Shown: positions 20,825 to 29,827 of the stretch, piece by piece | How the letters are laid out: the number at the start of each line of letters is the position of its first letter | Numbering within the stretch: the first letter of the stretch is position 1 | Translations under genes and position numbers: made by a program | Notes under the pieces: generated by a model | What the model saw: only the letters and a program-made list of their open reading frames with translations | Told to the model about the DNA's origin: nothing | Databases searched by the model: none | NCBI GenBank assembly: GCA_016713275.1 | Contig: JADJPL010000004.1 | Span: 372,001 to 436,000, forward strand | From: Haliscomenobacter sp. | GTDB taxonomy: Bacteria > Bacteroidota > Bacteroidia > Chitinophagales > Saprospiraceae | Reading direction: 5' to 3' | Length of the DNA: 64,000 nt

Positions 20825-23708
20825 ATGAAACCATCCATCGTTGTACTTCCCCTTTTGCTCGCTTTTGGCGCTGCAACCGCCCAGCAAACCTCCCCTACTC
20901 CCGCAGACAAGCGGATCGAGAGCTTCAGCCAGCGCCAGAAGCTCGAAGCAGCCTCCCTCGCCAACGGCATCGAATTCCGCTCCATCGGCCCCAGCGTATT
21001 CAGCGGGCGGGTTGTGGACGTCGAGGTAAAGAAAGCGATCCGTCGCACTTTTTCGTCGCCTACGCTTCCGGAGGGCTTTGGAAAACTACCAACAACGGCC
21101 AGACGTTCGACCCGCTTTTCGATAAGGAAATGGTCATGACCATTGGCGATATTGCCGTGGATTGGTCCCGCAACACCATTTGGGTCGGGACCGGCGAGGT
21201 CAACTCCAGCCGCTCTTCCTATTCCGGGACCGGCGTTTTCCGCAGCACCGACGGCGGCAAAACCTGGAAACACCTCGGGCTGTCCGAATCGCACCACATT
21301 GGCCGCATTATCCTGCATCCCAAGGATCCCAGCAGGGGCTGGGTAGCCGCGTTGGGCCATTTGTACGCCGACAATCCCGAGCGCGGCATTTTTCAGACCA
21401 CGGACGGCGGCAAAACCTGGAATAAAGTACTCTTTGCCGACGACAAAACCGGCGCCGCCGACCTGATCATCGACCCCGCCAACCCCAATACCCTCTACGC
21501 AGCCACCTGGCAGCGCGACCGTAAAGCCTGGAATTTTGTGGAGTCAGGCCCCGGATCGGCGATCTACAAGTCTACCGACGGCGGCAAAACCTGGAATAAA
21601 CTCACTACCTCCGCCTCCGGCTTCCCGACCGGCGAAGGCGTTGGCCGCATCGGACTGGACATAGCCCGCGTCAACGGCAAACCGGTCCTGTACGCCGCCC
21701 TCGACAACTACCACCGCCGGCCAAAGGAAGCTCCTGAAGACCCCTCCGTCGTCACCAAAGATCAGGTGCGCAGCATGACGGCAGATCAATTTCTTCAACT
21801 GAAAAAATACCAGATCAAAGAATTCCTGAGCGGAAACGGGTTTGCCCAAGAATACACCGTTGACCGCGTGATCGGCATGGTCAAGGAGAATAAAGTCACC
21901 CCGGCAGGACTTGTGGAATATACCGAAGACGCCAACTCCCTGCTTTTCGACACCGAGGTGATCGGACTGGAAGTATACCGCTCGGACGACGAAGGCAAAA
22001 CCTGGAAGAAAACCCACAAAGGCTTTCTCGACAACGTGTTCAGCTCTTACGGGTATTACTTTGCCCAGGTGCGGGTTGCTCCGTATGATGCAAACAAGAT
22101 CTTCGTGCTCGGCGTGCCCGTCATCCGCTCCGACGACGGCGGCAAAACCTGGAAATCCGTCGATCAGGACAACGTCCACTCCGACCACCACGCCCTGTGG
22201 ATCAATCCCCGAAGGCCCGGCCATGTCATCCTGGGCAACGACGGCGGATTGAATATTTCCTACGACGACGGCAAGAACTGGAACATTTGCAACACCCCGC
22301 CCGTTGGCCAATTCTATTACATCGCCGTCGACATGGCCACGCCCTACAACGTCTACGGCGGCTTGCAAGACAACGGCGTATGGATGGGCCCCAGCACCTA
22401 CCGGGCCAGTAGCCGGTGGCAAAGCAGCGGACAGTACCCTTACCGCGCCATCGGCGGCGGCGATGGTATGCAGGTGGCCATCGACACCCGCGACAACGCC
22501 ACCGTGTATTCCGGCTCCCAGTTCGGCTTCTACTCCCGCCAAAACACCAAAACAGGCCAGCGCAAATCCATCACGCCCCGGCATAAGCTCGGCGAACGCC
22601 CGCTGCGCTGGAACTGGCAAACGCCTATCCACCTCAGCGTCCACAACCAGGACATCCTCTATATGGGCTCCAACAAGCTGCACCGCTCGCTCAACCAGGG
22701 CGACCAGTTTGAAGTCATCTCCGGCGACCTGACCAAAGGGGGGATCAAAGGCGATGTGCCTTTCGGAACCCTGTCGACCATCCACGAATCCCCGCTAAAG
22801 TTTGGTTTGTTGTATACCGGCTCCGACGACGGGCTTATCCACGTGTCCAAAGACGGCGGCGTAAATTGGGAGCGGATCTCCGACGCCCTCCCGCAAAACC
22901 TTTGGGTGGCCCGCATCCAGGCGTCCGCGCATGTGGAAGGCCGCGTTTACGCCTGCCTGAACGGGTACCGCTCCGACGACTTCACGCCCCACCTTTATGT
23001 GTCGGAAGATTTTGGAAAAAATTGGAACCAGATCGGAACCGGCCTTCCGCTGGAGCCCCTGAACGTCGTCAAGGAAGACCCCGCCAACCCCAGCATCCTC
23101 TATGTAGGTAGCGACCACGGCCTCTACGTCTCCCTCGATCGCGGCAAGACGTTCATGCTGCTCAGCAACGGCCTCCCTGCCGTGCCGGTGCATGACGTGG
23201 TGATTCACCCCCGCGAAAAGAAATTTTGGTGGGCACCCACGGCCGCTCGATGTACCTCGGAAGAGGGAAAGAGCTCCAGCAACTCAACGAAACCCTGCTC
23301 GCCAAAACCATCCAGGCGTTTGAACCCGATGGGATCCGCTACAACCCGCGCTGGGGAACGCCTTTCGTCGACTGGGCGGAAGCTACCGAACCGGAAACCA
23401 GGCTGCCGCTTTATGTCAAGACCGCAGGCGACGTGCAAATCAGCGTGCAAACGGAGAAAGGCGTGGAGTTGTTCCAGTTTGCAAAACCCTGCAAAGCAGG
23501 CCTGAATTACCTTTCCTATAACCTCGAGATGAACGCCTCGATGGCCGGAGAGATCGAATCCGCCGTCAACGCCAAACTCAAGGAAGAAGACCGCCCCCTA
23601 AAGATGAAGCCTGCCAAAAACGGCAAAATGTACCTCTACCGGGGTACGTATAAGCTCGTCTTTAAAAAGGATGGCGGGGAGAGTAGCGCGGTGTTGAAGG
23701 TGAATTAA
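20825..23708 (+). CDS. Secreted BNR/VPS10-like beta-propeller protein (frameshifted)
   Basis: A signal peptide (LPLLLAFGAATAQ) is followed by repeated Asp-box/BNR motifs (FRSTDGGKTWKHL, FQTTDGGKTWNKV, YKSTDGGKTWNKL, VSKDGGVNWERI, SLDRGKTF), as in sortilin/VPS10-like propellers and sialidase folds. The frame changes near 21032 (the other frame reads ESDPSHFFVAYASGGLWKTT) and near 23225 (continuing as GTHGRSMYLGRGKELQQL). Joined length is about 961 residues, usual for Bacteroidota exported proteins of this type annotated as glycosyl hydrolases. No catalytic residues of a known hydrolase can be assigned, so enzymatic activity is unproven. Confidence 0.85.
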
Positions 23709-23718
23709 GGTAGGTTAG

Positions 23719-23797
23719 GCGAAAGGCAATGGTTGAGGGGTAAGGTGTGGGAGAAGTTCAACCCCTACCAACCTTCTCAATATCTAACGCCTTTCGC
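23719..23797. terminator. Two-tier hairpin between convergent genes
   Basis: The outer arms GCGAAAGGC (23719-23727) and GCCTTTCGC (23789-23797) and the inner arms GGTTGAGGGGT (23731-23741) and ACCCCTACCAACC (23761-23773) can pair. It sits between the 3' ends of the BNR gene and the prohibitin-like gene and could terminate or insulate both. There is no strong T-run, so rho-independent action is uncertain. Confidence 0.45.
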
Positions 23798-23817
23798 CCT
23801 ACGCCTTTTGCTCCTCA

Positions 23818-24657
23818 TCAATTTCGCACCCGAACCCCAGAAGAACTACCCAGGCCCGGAGTGGCAGGCGCGGAGGCGGTAATATCGACCGGGTTGATCA
23901 TCATTGGAATGCCCTTTCCATCGGTTATAATGACTTTGGCGTTATTGGATTTGGACAGCTCCATAAACGCTTCGATGGCTTTGAACTGAAGCAGCATCGG
24001 ATCCAGTCCCTGGGAGATGATGTTCTGCGCGTCGCGAACCCCTTCCGCCTGGATGCGTTTCCGTTCGGCTTCCTGCTTTTCCTGCAGGAGGATGAACTCC
24101 ATTCGCTGGGCATTTTGTTCGGCTTCCAGCTTTTCCTCAATCGCCCGGGCGAGGCTCGGGGGCATCTGAATGCTTTTCAGCAGGACTGCTTCCACTTCAA
24201 TCCCTTTGCCCTGAAGCAGCTTATCCATCTGCGAGCGGATATCTTCTTCGATCTTTCCCCGTTCGCCCGTATGCATGTCTTTGGCGAAAAAACGGGCGCT
24301 TACATCGGCAACGGCCGACCGGAACACCGGAAGGATGATGTTGCGTTCGTATTCCGGACCAATCGTGCGCAGGATGCCGGGGGCATCGGTAGGTATTACG
24401 TTATACAGGATCGAAACTTCGGACTGGATGTTCAGTCCTTCCTTGGAGGGAATAGTCAACCCCACCTCCAGGTTTTCTGTTTGGGTGCTCACTTTAACGA
24501 TCGATGTAGTAAAGGGGTTGAACCACTTGAGTCCGTTGGTGAACGGCTTTTCTTTGTAAGTTCCCAAGGTGCGCTTCACGCCAACCTCCCCTTCCCGGAT
24601 TACGGTGCAACTTCCCAGCACAAGGACAGTCAATACCAGCATGCTCAACCGTTTCAT
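23818..24657 (-). CDS. Prohibitin/SPFH-domain lipoprotein
   Basis: The 279-residue protein starts with a lipoprotein-like signal (LVLTVLVLGSC). The SPFH/band-7 domain follows (EGEVGVKRTLGTYKEKPFTN, GLKWFNPFTTSIVKVSTQTE, SEVSILYNV, RFFAKDMHTGERGKIEEDIR), then a charged coiled coil (LARAIEEKLEAEQNAQRMEF and the EKQEAERKRIQAEG part) and a C-terminal FMELSKSNNAKVIITDGKG segment typical of prohibitins. Such proteins form large membrane rings and often guard proteases or membrane domains. The frame is intact; it is convergent with the BNR gene. Confidence 0.9.
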   Translation of the reverse strand: MKRLSMLVLTVLVLGSCTVIREGEVGVKRTLGTYKEKPFTNGLKWFNPFTTSIVKVSTQTENLEVGLTIPSKEGLNIQSEVSILYNVIPTDAPGILRTIGPEYERNIILPVFRSAVADVSARFFAKDMHTGERGKIEEDIRSQMDKLLQGKGIEVEAVLLKSIQMPPSLARAIEEKLEAEQNAQRMEFILLQEKQEAERKRIQAEGVRDAQNIISQGLDPMLLQFKAIEAFMELSKSNNAKVIITDGKGIPMMINPVDITASAPATPGLGSSSGVRVRN

Positions 24658-24762
24658 ATTACATGGTTTGGTTAATAATTAAAGTATTACTATCAATTTA
24701 AATTGTTTTACTTTTAAACACTTTTTCTTTACTCTGGTTCGCAAAAAAATCGTCGGCAACTA

Positions 24763-24890
24763 GCCAACCTCCCCACATTCCCCACCTCCTCTACATCCTC
24801 TACATCCCCCACCTCCTCTACCTCCTCTACATCCTCTACATCCTCTACATCCTTCACCTCCTCTACATCCTCTCCCCTTGCTTTTCTCCC
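24763..24890. repeat. Tandem array of 9-bp ACATCCTCT units
   Basis: About twelve units alternate between ACATCCTCT and ACCTCCTCT. The array fills the gap between the prohibitin-like start and the orphan gene at 24950. The same unit family recurs at 27117, 35030 and 35627. Confidence 0.85.
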
Positions 24891-24949
24891 CAAAAACCCT
24901 TAACTTATGGAGTGCCTGAACGGGCCGCCCGTTCATTCAATTTATAGCC

Positions 24950-25275
24950 ATGAAAATCTCCAGGTCGTTCGACGCTTACCAAATCTGGTACTACAGCGCG
25001 CCGCAGTACAAGTACAATGTGATGGTGCAGATGTATTACAACCGGGCTTTTGTAGGCAGGATGCTGTTCATGAAGGAAGGAGAACCGGTCCCGTCCAATT
25101 ACGAGATTAACGGAAGTCCCTACCTGCATTTCCCTGCCAAAGATTTTGTGCCGATGATGGATTTGCTGCGCAATGAAAAGCCGCTTTATCTCCAATTCAT
25201 GCCCGAAAACGGCATCGGGTTCATTGCTACCCGGGAAATGGAGCCCGTGGGGAGTATGAGAATGCCTTTTCGTAG
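24950..25275 (+). CDS. Small conserved-looking protein of unknown function
   Basis: The protein begins MKISRSFDAYQIWYYSAP, continues with QMYYNRAFVGRMLFMKEG and YLHFPAKDFVPMMDLLRNEK, and looks like a real compact alpha/beta protein of about 108 residues. The raw frame runs on past 25600 into junk. If G4 at about 25255 is really G5, the protein ends naturally as VGEYENAFS at 25275, which fits the next start at 25391; this end is my inference. No signal peptide or known domain is recognised. Confidence 0.6.
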
Positions 25276-25390
25276 GTTGGGGTCTTGTTCTGAAATCTGT
25301 GCTTTGTCGTTTTCAAAAAAACGGACCCCAGTTGTTTTATTGCGGTTCTCGCCTTATCCTTGCAAAAGAAAACACCTAATCCTGCCTGCC

Positions 25391-26184
25391 ATGGAATCCA
25401 CCTATTTTGAGGCGAACCGCCAATTGTGGGATCAAAAAACCGATGCCCACGTAATCTCCGAGTTTTATGCCGTAGACGCGTTCAAGCAAGGCGCCAGTTC
25501 GCTGAACTCCATCGAACTGGATTTGCTCGGCGACGTGCGGGGAAAATCCATCCTTCACCTGCAGGTGCCATTTCCGGGCAGGATACGTTGTCGCTGGCCC
25601 GGCTTGGCGCCCGCGTGACCGGCGTCGACTTCTCCGAAAACGCCATCGGCAAAGCCCGCGCCCTGGCAGAAGAACTCGGACTGGAAGCGACGTTCATTTG
25701 CTGCAATGTGCTCGACATCGATCAGCATCTGAACGGGGAGCAATTCGATGTGGTGTTCACCAGCTACGGAACTATAGGCTGGCTGCCCGAACTCACCCGC
25801 TGGGGCAGCCTCATCGCGCAGCACCTCAAGCCCGGTGGCATGTTTTGCCTGGTGGAATTCCACCCCGTCGTCTGGATGTTCGACGACGACTTCGAAGGGA
25901 TTGCTTACTCCTACTTCAACCGCGAAACCATTGAGGAAGACATCCAGGGCACCTATGCCAACCGCAACGCGCCGGTTTCCGGTAAGTCGTACTCCTGGAA
26001 CCACGGCCTCGCCGAAGTCTTCGAGGCCCTCCTGGGCGCCGGCCTCCGCCTGAGACAATTCCAGGAATTCGACTACTCCCCTTACCCCTGCTTCAGACAC
26101 GTAGTCCCCGCTCCCAATGGGTACTACATCAAAGGGTACGAGGGGAAGTTGCCGATGGTGTACGGGGTGGTGTTATTAAAGTAA
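25391..26184 (+). CDS. Class I SAM-dependent methyltransferase (frameshifted)
   Basis: About 263 residues from MESTYFEANRQLWDQ. The SAM-binding motif I is hidden by two single-base insertions near 25566 and 25577: removing one G and one C restores LHLQCHFGQDTLSLARLGA. Motifs II and III follow (VTGVDFSENAIGKARALAEE, VLDIDQHLNGEQFDVVFTSY, LKPGGMFCLVEFHPV). The substrate is unknown. A GTTGCG repeat array begins at the base after its stop. Confidence 0.87.
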
Positions 26185-26472
26185 CGAAGTTGCGAAGTTG
26201 CGAGGTTGCGGAGTTGCGAGTTGCGGGTTGCGGGTTGCGGGTTGCGAGTCGGGTTGCGGGTTGCGGGTTGCGGGGTTGCGGGGTTGCGAAGTTGCGGGGT
26301 TGCGGGGTTGCGGAGTTGCGGGGTTGAGAAGTTGCGGGGTTGCGGGGTTGCGGAGTTGCGGAGTTGCGGGGTTGCGGAGTTGCGGGGTTGCGGGGTTGCG
26401 GGGTTGCGGGGTTGCGGGGTTGCGGGGTTGCGGAGTTGCGGGGTTGAGAAGTTGCGGGGTTGCGGGGTTGAT
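26185..26472. repeat. Long tandem array of 8-bp GTTGCGRR units
   Basis: More than thirty units of GTTGCGGG, GTTGCGGA, GTTGCGAA and GTTGCGAG, with a few 7-bp units, run from the first base after the methyltransferase TAA. The minus-strand frames give meaningless NPATPQPR repeats. A shorter array of the same unit lies between murG and murC at 41152. Confidence 0.92.
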
Positions 26473-26605
26473 GACGTTTGTAGGTAGAGCCCCGCGATTT
26501 TGCGTCTAATCCACAAAATCTGGCGCGCAGGTTGTTCGCGCACACGTTCCAATGTCAAATTGAAGAAATCGTACCATTCGCTGAGAGAAACCAGCGGATG
26601 GCTGA

Positions 26606-26797
26606 ATAGATTTTTCCCCTCTCCAAAATCCGCTCATTTTTGTTTCGTCGCCGGGAAAAGGGACGTTCGTTTATCGCGTGCGCCTGCGCAAAGGGGCTCA
26701 GAAACTGGTTGTGTATATGGATGAAACCGGCAAAGTGGTCTCCAAAGACAGCCTCCCCTCCGATGTAACGGAAGACGAATCGGCCCCACAAGAATAA
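26606..26797 (+). pseudogene. C-terminal remnant of an unidentified protein
   Basis: An open frame without a start codon reads ...GTFVYRVRLRKGAQKLVVYM then DETGKVVSKDSLPSDVTEDE and stops at 26797. Its composition is protein-like and a strong terminator follows 12 bp later, which suggests the 3' end of a real gene whose 5' part is lost or shifted. The family is not recognised; the VVYMDETGKVV strand pair recalls PepSY-like or beta-rich periplasmic proteins. Confidence 0.4.
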
Positions 26798-26809
26798 GGG
26801 CTTCCAGCA

Positions 26810-26850
26810 CCCGGGGCAAAAGCTGGTCTGCTTTTGCCCCGGGCTTTTTT
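26810..26850 (+). terminator. Strong rho-independent terminator
   Basis: A perfect 14-bp stem (CCCGGGGCAAAAGC with GCTTTTGCCCCGGG), loop TGGTCT and a following T-run. It would end transcripts from the remnant at 26606 or the methyltransferase. Confidence 0.88.
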
Positions 26851-26931
26851 GAGATTGTTCAAAAAAAGGTGTATAACCTCTAATGGTTTGCGGTCCTGCT
26901 AAAAGGAGTATCCGATTACGTCCGGAAAGCC

Positions 26932-27116
26932 TGGTTGGAGGCAGAACCTCCATATAGAGTGGGTCCGAGGCGGAGCCCAATGCTGTCTGGAACCAGTTGG
27001 TGAGCCACAAAAGAAGGAACTCCGGTCAGGGGACCGGCGGATAGTTCCGCACGGAATCTGAGGATTCCGGCGAACAGGTAATTCCGCACGGAATCTGAGG
27101 ATTCCGGCGAACAGGG
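26932..27116. repeat. Composite repeat: GAGGC..GCCTC hairpins and inverted REP-like copies
   Basis: 26932-26985 has two short GAGGC/GCCTC-type hairpins separated by ATAGAGTGGG, matching the layout at 52488-52560. 27021-27116 carries the REP-like element in reverse orientation (GGTCAGGGGACC hairpin, then two units of TTCCGCACGGAATCTGAGG). Nothing coding is seen. Confidence 0.7.
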
Positions 27117-27216
27117 TTTCCATCCTTTCCATCCTTTCCATCCTTTCCATCCTCTACATCCTTTCCATCCTTTACATCCTTTACATCCTTTCCTCGTACT
27201 TCGTAAATCGTACATC
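27117..27216. repeat. Tandem array of 9-bp CATCCTTTC units and a CGTAAATCGTA motif
   Basis: About eight units of CATCCTTTC, CATCCTCTA or CATCCTTTA are followed by CGTACTTCGTAAATCGTACA at 27195-27214, a motif also found at 35582 and 50459. It lies about 60 bp upstream of the Ppx/GppA start. Confidence 0.85.
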
Positions 27217-27274
27217 CATCCTTCCTTCTTTCTTCCTATCTTAGAGTCGTTTTTGACGAAGTGGGAAAGAAGCT

Positions 27275-28185
27275 ATGAAACTCGCTGCCATCGATATCGG
27301 TTCCAACGCCATTCGCTTTCAGGTGATCCGGGTGATCCGGTACCGGGATACGCTGAGTTTTAAGAAGTTGGAGTACATCCGCTTCCCTTTGCGGCTGGGT
27401 CAGGACGTGTTCAAAAACGGCAAGCTTTCGGAGGTAACGCTCGACCGGTTTGAGCAATTGATGCGGGCGTTCAAAATCCTGATCGATCTCTACGAAGTAA
27501 ATGGGTACATCGCCGTTGCCACCTCGGCCATGCGGGAAGCCAAAAACGCCAAAATCGCGCTGCAGGCGGTGGCTTCGGAGGTGGGGTTGAACATCCACAT
27601 CATCAGCGGAGAAGAGGAGGCGGAGATCCTGAGCAAAGCCATCATTCCGTTTCTCGACAACGGCACGTATCTCCACATCGACGTGGGCGGCGGCAGCACG
27701 GAACTCAACATCTATAAAGACAAAGTCCGTGTGGACAGCAAATCGTTCCAGATGGGAACGGTGCGCAGCCTGAACGCCAAGGGCAGATCCAAAGTATTCA
27801 ACGCGGCGGAAGAATGGGTCAATACCTCCCTGGGGCAATCCGAAGACCCGGTAATCGCCGTAGGTACCGGGGCAACATCCGCAAACTGTTCCAGTTATCT
27901 ATATTTCCGAGGAGCGGGAGCATCACGCTATCCGAGCTGAACGCGCTTCAGGCCTACGTTGCCGCGCTGCCTATGGAAGAGCGGCTCAACCTGCTCAAGC
28001 TCAACCCCGACCGGGCCGACGTCATCATCCCTGCCGCCGAGATCTATATCGAGGTGATGCGGCGCGGCAACGCCGACCGCATCCTGGTGCCCAATGTAGG
28101 GTTGAAGGACGGCCTGTTGTACCAGCTCTACGAGAACGTATCCGGAGAACCGATTAGTCAGGTGGAGTTTTTGGATCAGATTTAA
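27275..28185 (+). CDS. Ppx/GppA-family exopolyphosphatase/phosphatase (frameshifted)
   Basis: The ASKHA-fold protein starts with AAIDIGSNAIRFQVI (phosphate-1 loop), continues with ATSAMREAKNA, IISGEEEAEIL and HIDVGGGSTELNIY (phosphate-2 loop), and ends in the family tail (ERLNLLKLNPDRADVIIPAA). A lost G at about 27872 (G4 for G5) splits it; restoring it gives VGTGGNIRKLFQL. Joined length is about 303 residues, normal for the short form. The family hydrolyses polyphosphate or pppGpp. It is followed by a clear terminator. Confidence 0.9.
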
Positions 28186-28262
28186 AACCCTTTTAGGCAA
28201 CGCGGTTGCATCAACGAAATGCTTATCCACTGGTTTAAATGTTCTTTACCGGAGACCTGCAA

Positions 28263-28300
28263 CCCGACTTCCAGGAAACCTGGAAGTCGGGGCTGTTTTT
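28263..28300 (+). terminator. Rho-independent terminator after the Ppx/GppA gene
   Basis: A perfect 13-bp stem (CCCGACTTCCAGG / CCTGGAAGTCGGG) with an AAA loop is followed by GCTGTTTTT. It separates this gene from the convergent susD-like gene. Confidence 0.88.
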
Positions 28301-28330
28301 ATCCTCTAAAAAGCCGCTTGAAATAAAACC

Positions 28331-29827
28331 TTAGAGCGGGTTTTGAGCAGACTGAGGATTCGCGTTCAATTCGTCGCGCGGAATCAGGAACTGCCACTGT
28401 ACATCGCCAGCAGGCATATCAAAGATAACCGCAACCGCTGCAATATGGCCGATTCCGTTGCGGTTCAGAGGAAGGTTCAGGCGTTTCAGGTCAAGCCAGC
28501 GATGCCCTTCCCCCCACAGCTCGATCCGGCGATGGAACATGACCTCTTCGATCAAAGCTTCGTCGGTTAGCACCGATTGGACGTAAGAAGGATCCCGCTT
28601 GCTTACCAGATCAAACAAAGCCTTTGCCGCTCCTGGGAAATCCCCGCTTCTGGCTTTTGCTTCCGCCTCGATGAGGAACATTTCAGCAGCCCGCATGAAC
28701 GGGACATCACCCATCGTACTCGTACTTGGGGTGCCTGGCAGCCTAAACTTTTGAACCATATAAGGCGCTCTTACCCCTCCGGGAGGAGCGATGGAATTCG
28801 ATGTGGTTGGCGCTTTCACCCACATTTTAGAACGAACGTCCGTAGCTGGTATCCTGTCGTAAAGCAGCTTGTTGATCGTCTTTGGCGTCTGCCGGTTAAC
28901 GCTTGAGTTGAAATTACAGGAGATATACGAATGGTAACCGCCAAAGAACTCGGATTGGTCTTCGAGGTGATCAAAACCCCACATCCACTCCGGATTGCTG
29001 ACATCGGCGAAGCCATCCTGGTACTGTGTCGTAGACATCAAAGTGAACCCTTGGCGAGCTTCTTGAGCAAAGGTAATAGCCGCCGACCAGTTTTGCTGGG
29101 CCAAAGCTACCCTTGCCTGAATACCCCGCACTACGTTTTTGTTGAAGTGCGACTTTGCCGAGCGAGCGGTTGTCAGCAACTTGGAAGCCGCATCCAGATC
29201 CGCATTGATTTGGGTATACACCTCTTCAACTGTCGCGCGAGGCAACCCTTCCTGGGTAGGCTCCAAAACAAGGGATACGCCCGGGGTGCTGTTGGGCTTG
29301 GCATTGGCATCATACCGCTTGCCATAATACTGAATCAGGTGGAAGTACGAAAACCCACGTATGGCAAGCGCTTCTCCTTTGATTTGATTGCGCTCGGCTG
29401 GCGTACCTACGGCGTTATCGATATTTGCGATAGCCAGGTTGGCATTAGCAATCAACCGGTAATACATGTTGTAGGGCATTCGCGCTAACGTTCCTACGTC
29501 GCTGCGATGCGACAACCAACGTTGTTCGTTAAAGTGCCAACCGTTCGTCGAGTTGGGAAAAACCAAGTCTTCTCCAAGGACATCGTTGATGATCATCAGC
29601 GCAGGATACCCAGAATGGCCTTGCGAGCCTTCGTAACGGACCATCATCGCCCGATAAATACCATTAATAGCCGCTGCGGCGTTCTTGGTCGTTGCATAAG
29701 CTGACCCGGCGTCTACGCTACCCGTAGGGGCCGTCTCCAGATAATCCTTTTCGCAACTAACGAAAACGATACTCAGGATCAGCACTTTGATGAGAAAGAA
29801 TTTTCTATTAAACATATTCAGCATCAT
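28331..29827 (-). CDS. RagB/SusD-family outer-membrane lipoprotein
   Basis: The 498-residue protein has a lipoprotein signal (LILSIVFVSC) and the SusD N-terminal start (YLETAPTGSVDAGSAYATT). TPR-like helices follow (IKGEALAIRGFSYFHLIQYY, PRATVEEVYTQINADLDAAS), and the C-terminal family block is present (RRIELWGEGHRWLDLKRLNL, LIPRDELNANP). It starts directly at the stop of the SusC-like receptor. SusD proteins sit on the receptor as a lid and bind glycan or peptide ligands. No hydrolase gene adjoins, so the substrate is open. Confidence 0.94.
   Translation of the reverse strand: MMLNMFNRKFFLIKVLILSIVFVSCEKDYLETAPTGSVDAGSAYATTKNAAAAINGIYRAMMVRYEGSQGHSGYPALMIINDVLGEDLVFPNSTNGWHFNEQRWLSHRSDVGTLARMPYNMYYRLIANANLAIANIDNAVGTPAERNQIKGEALAIRGFSYFHLIQYYGKRYDANAKPNSTPGVSLVLEPTQEGLPRATVEEVYTQINADLDAASKLLTTARSAKSHFNKNVVRGIQARVALAQQNWSAAITFAQEARQGFTLMSTTQYQDGFADVSNPEWMWGFDHLEDQSEFFGGYHSYISCNFNSSVNRQTPKTINKLLYDRIPATDVRSKMWVKAPTTSNSIAPPGGVRAPYMVQKFRLPGTPSTSTMGDVPFMRAAEMFLIEAEAKARSGDFPGAAKALFDLVSKRDPSYVQSVLTDEALIEEVMFHRRIELWGEGHRWLDLKRLNLPLNRNGIGHIAAVAVIFDMPAGDVQWQFLIPRDELNANPQSAQNPL

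Noticed and set aside
21544..22785. Long minus-strand open frame (413 residues) opposite the BNR protein
   Set aside because: It is the mirror of a clear Asp-box protein in GC-rich DNA; valine/glycine/histidine-rich composition and no domain.
26124..26558. Minus-strand frames with NPATPQPR repeats
   Set aside because: They are only the translation of the GTTGCG tandem array; no start signal, domain or partner.
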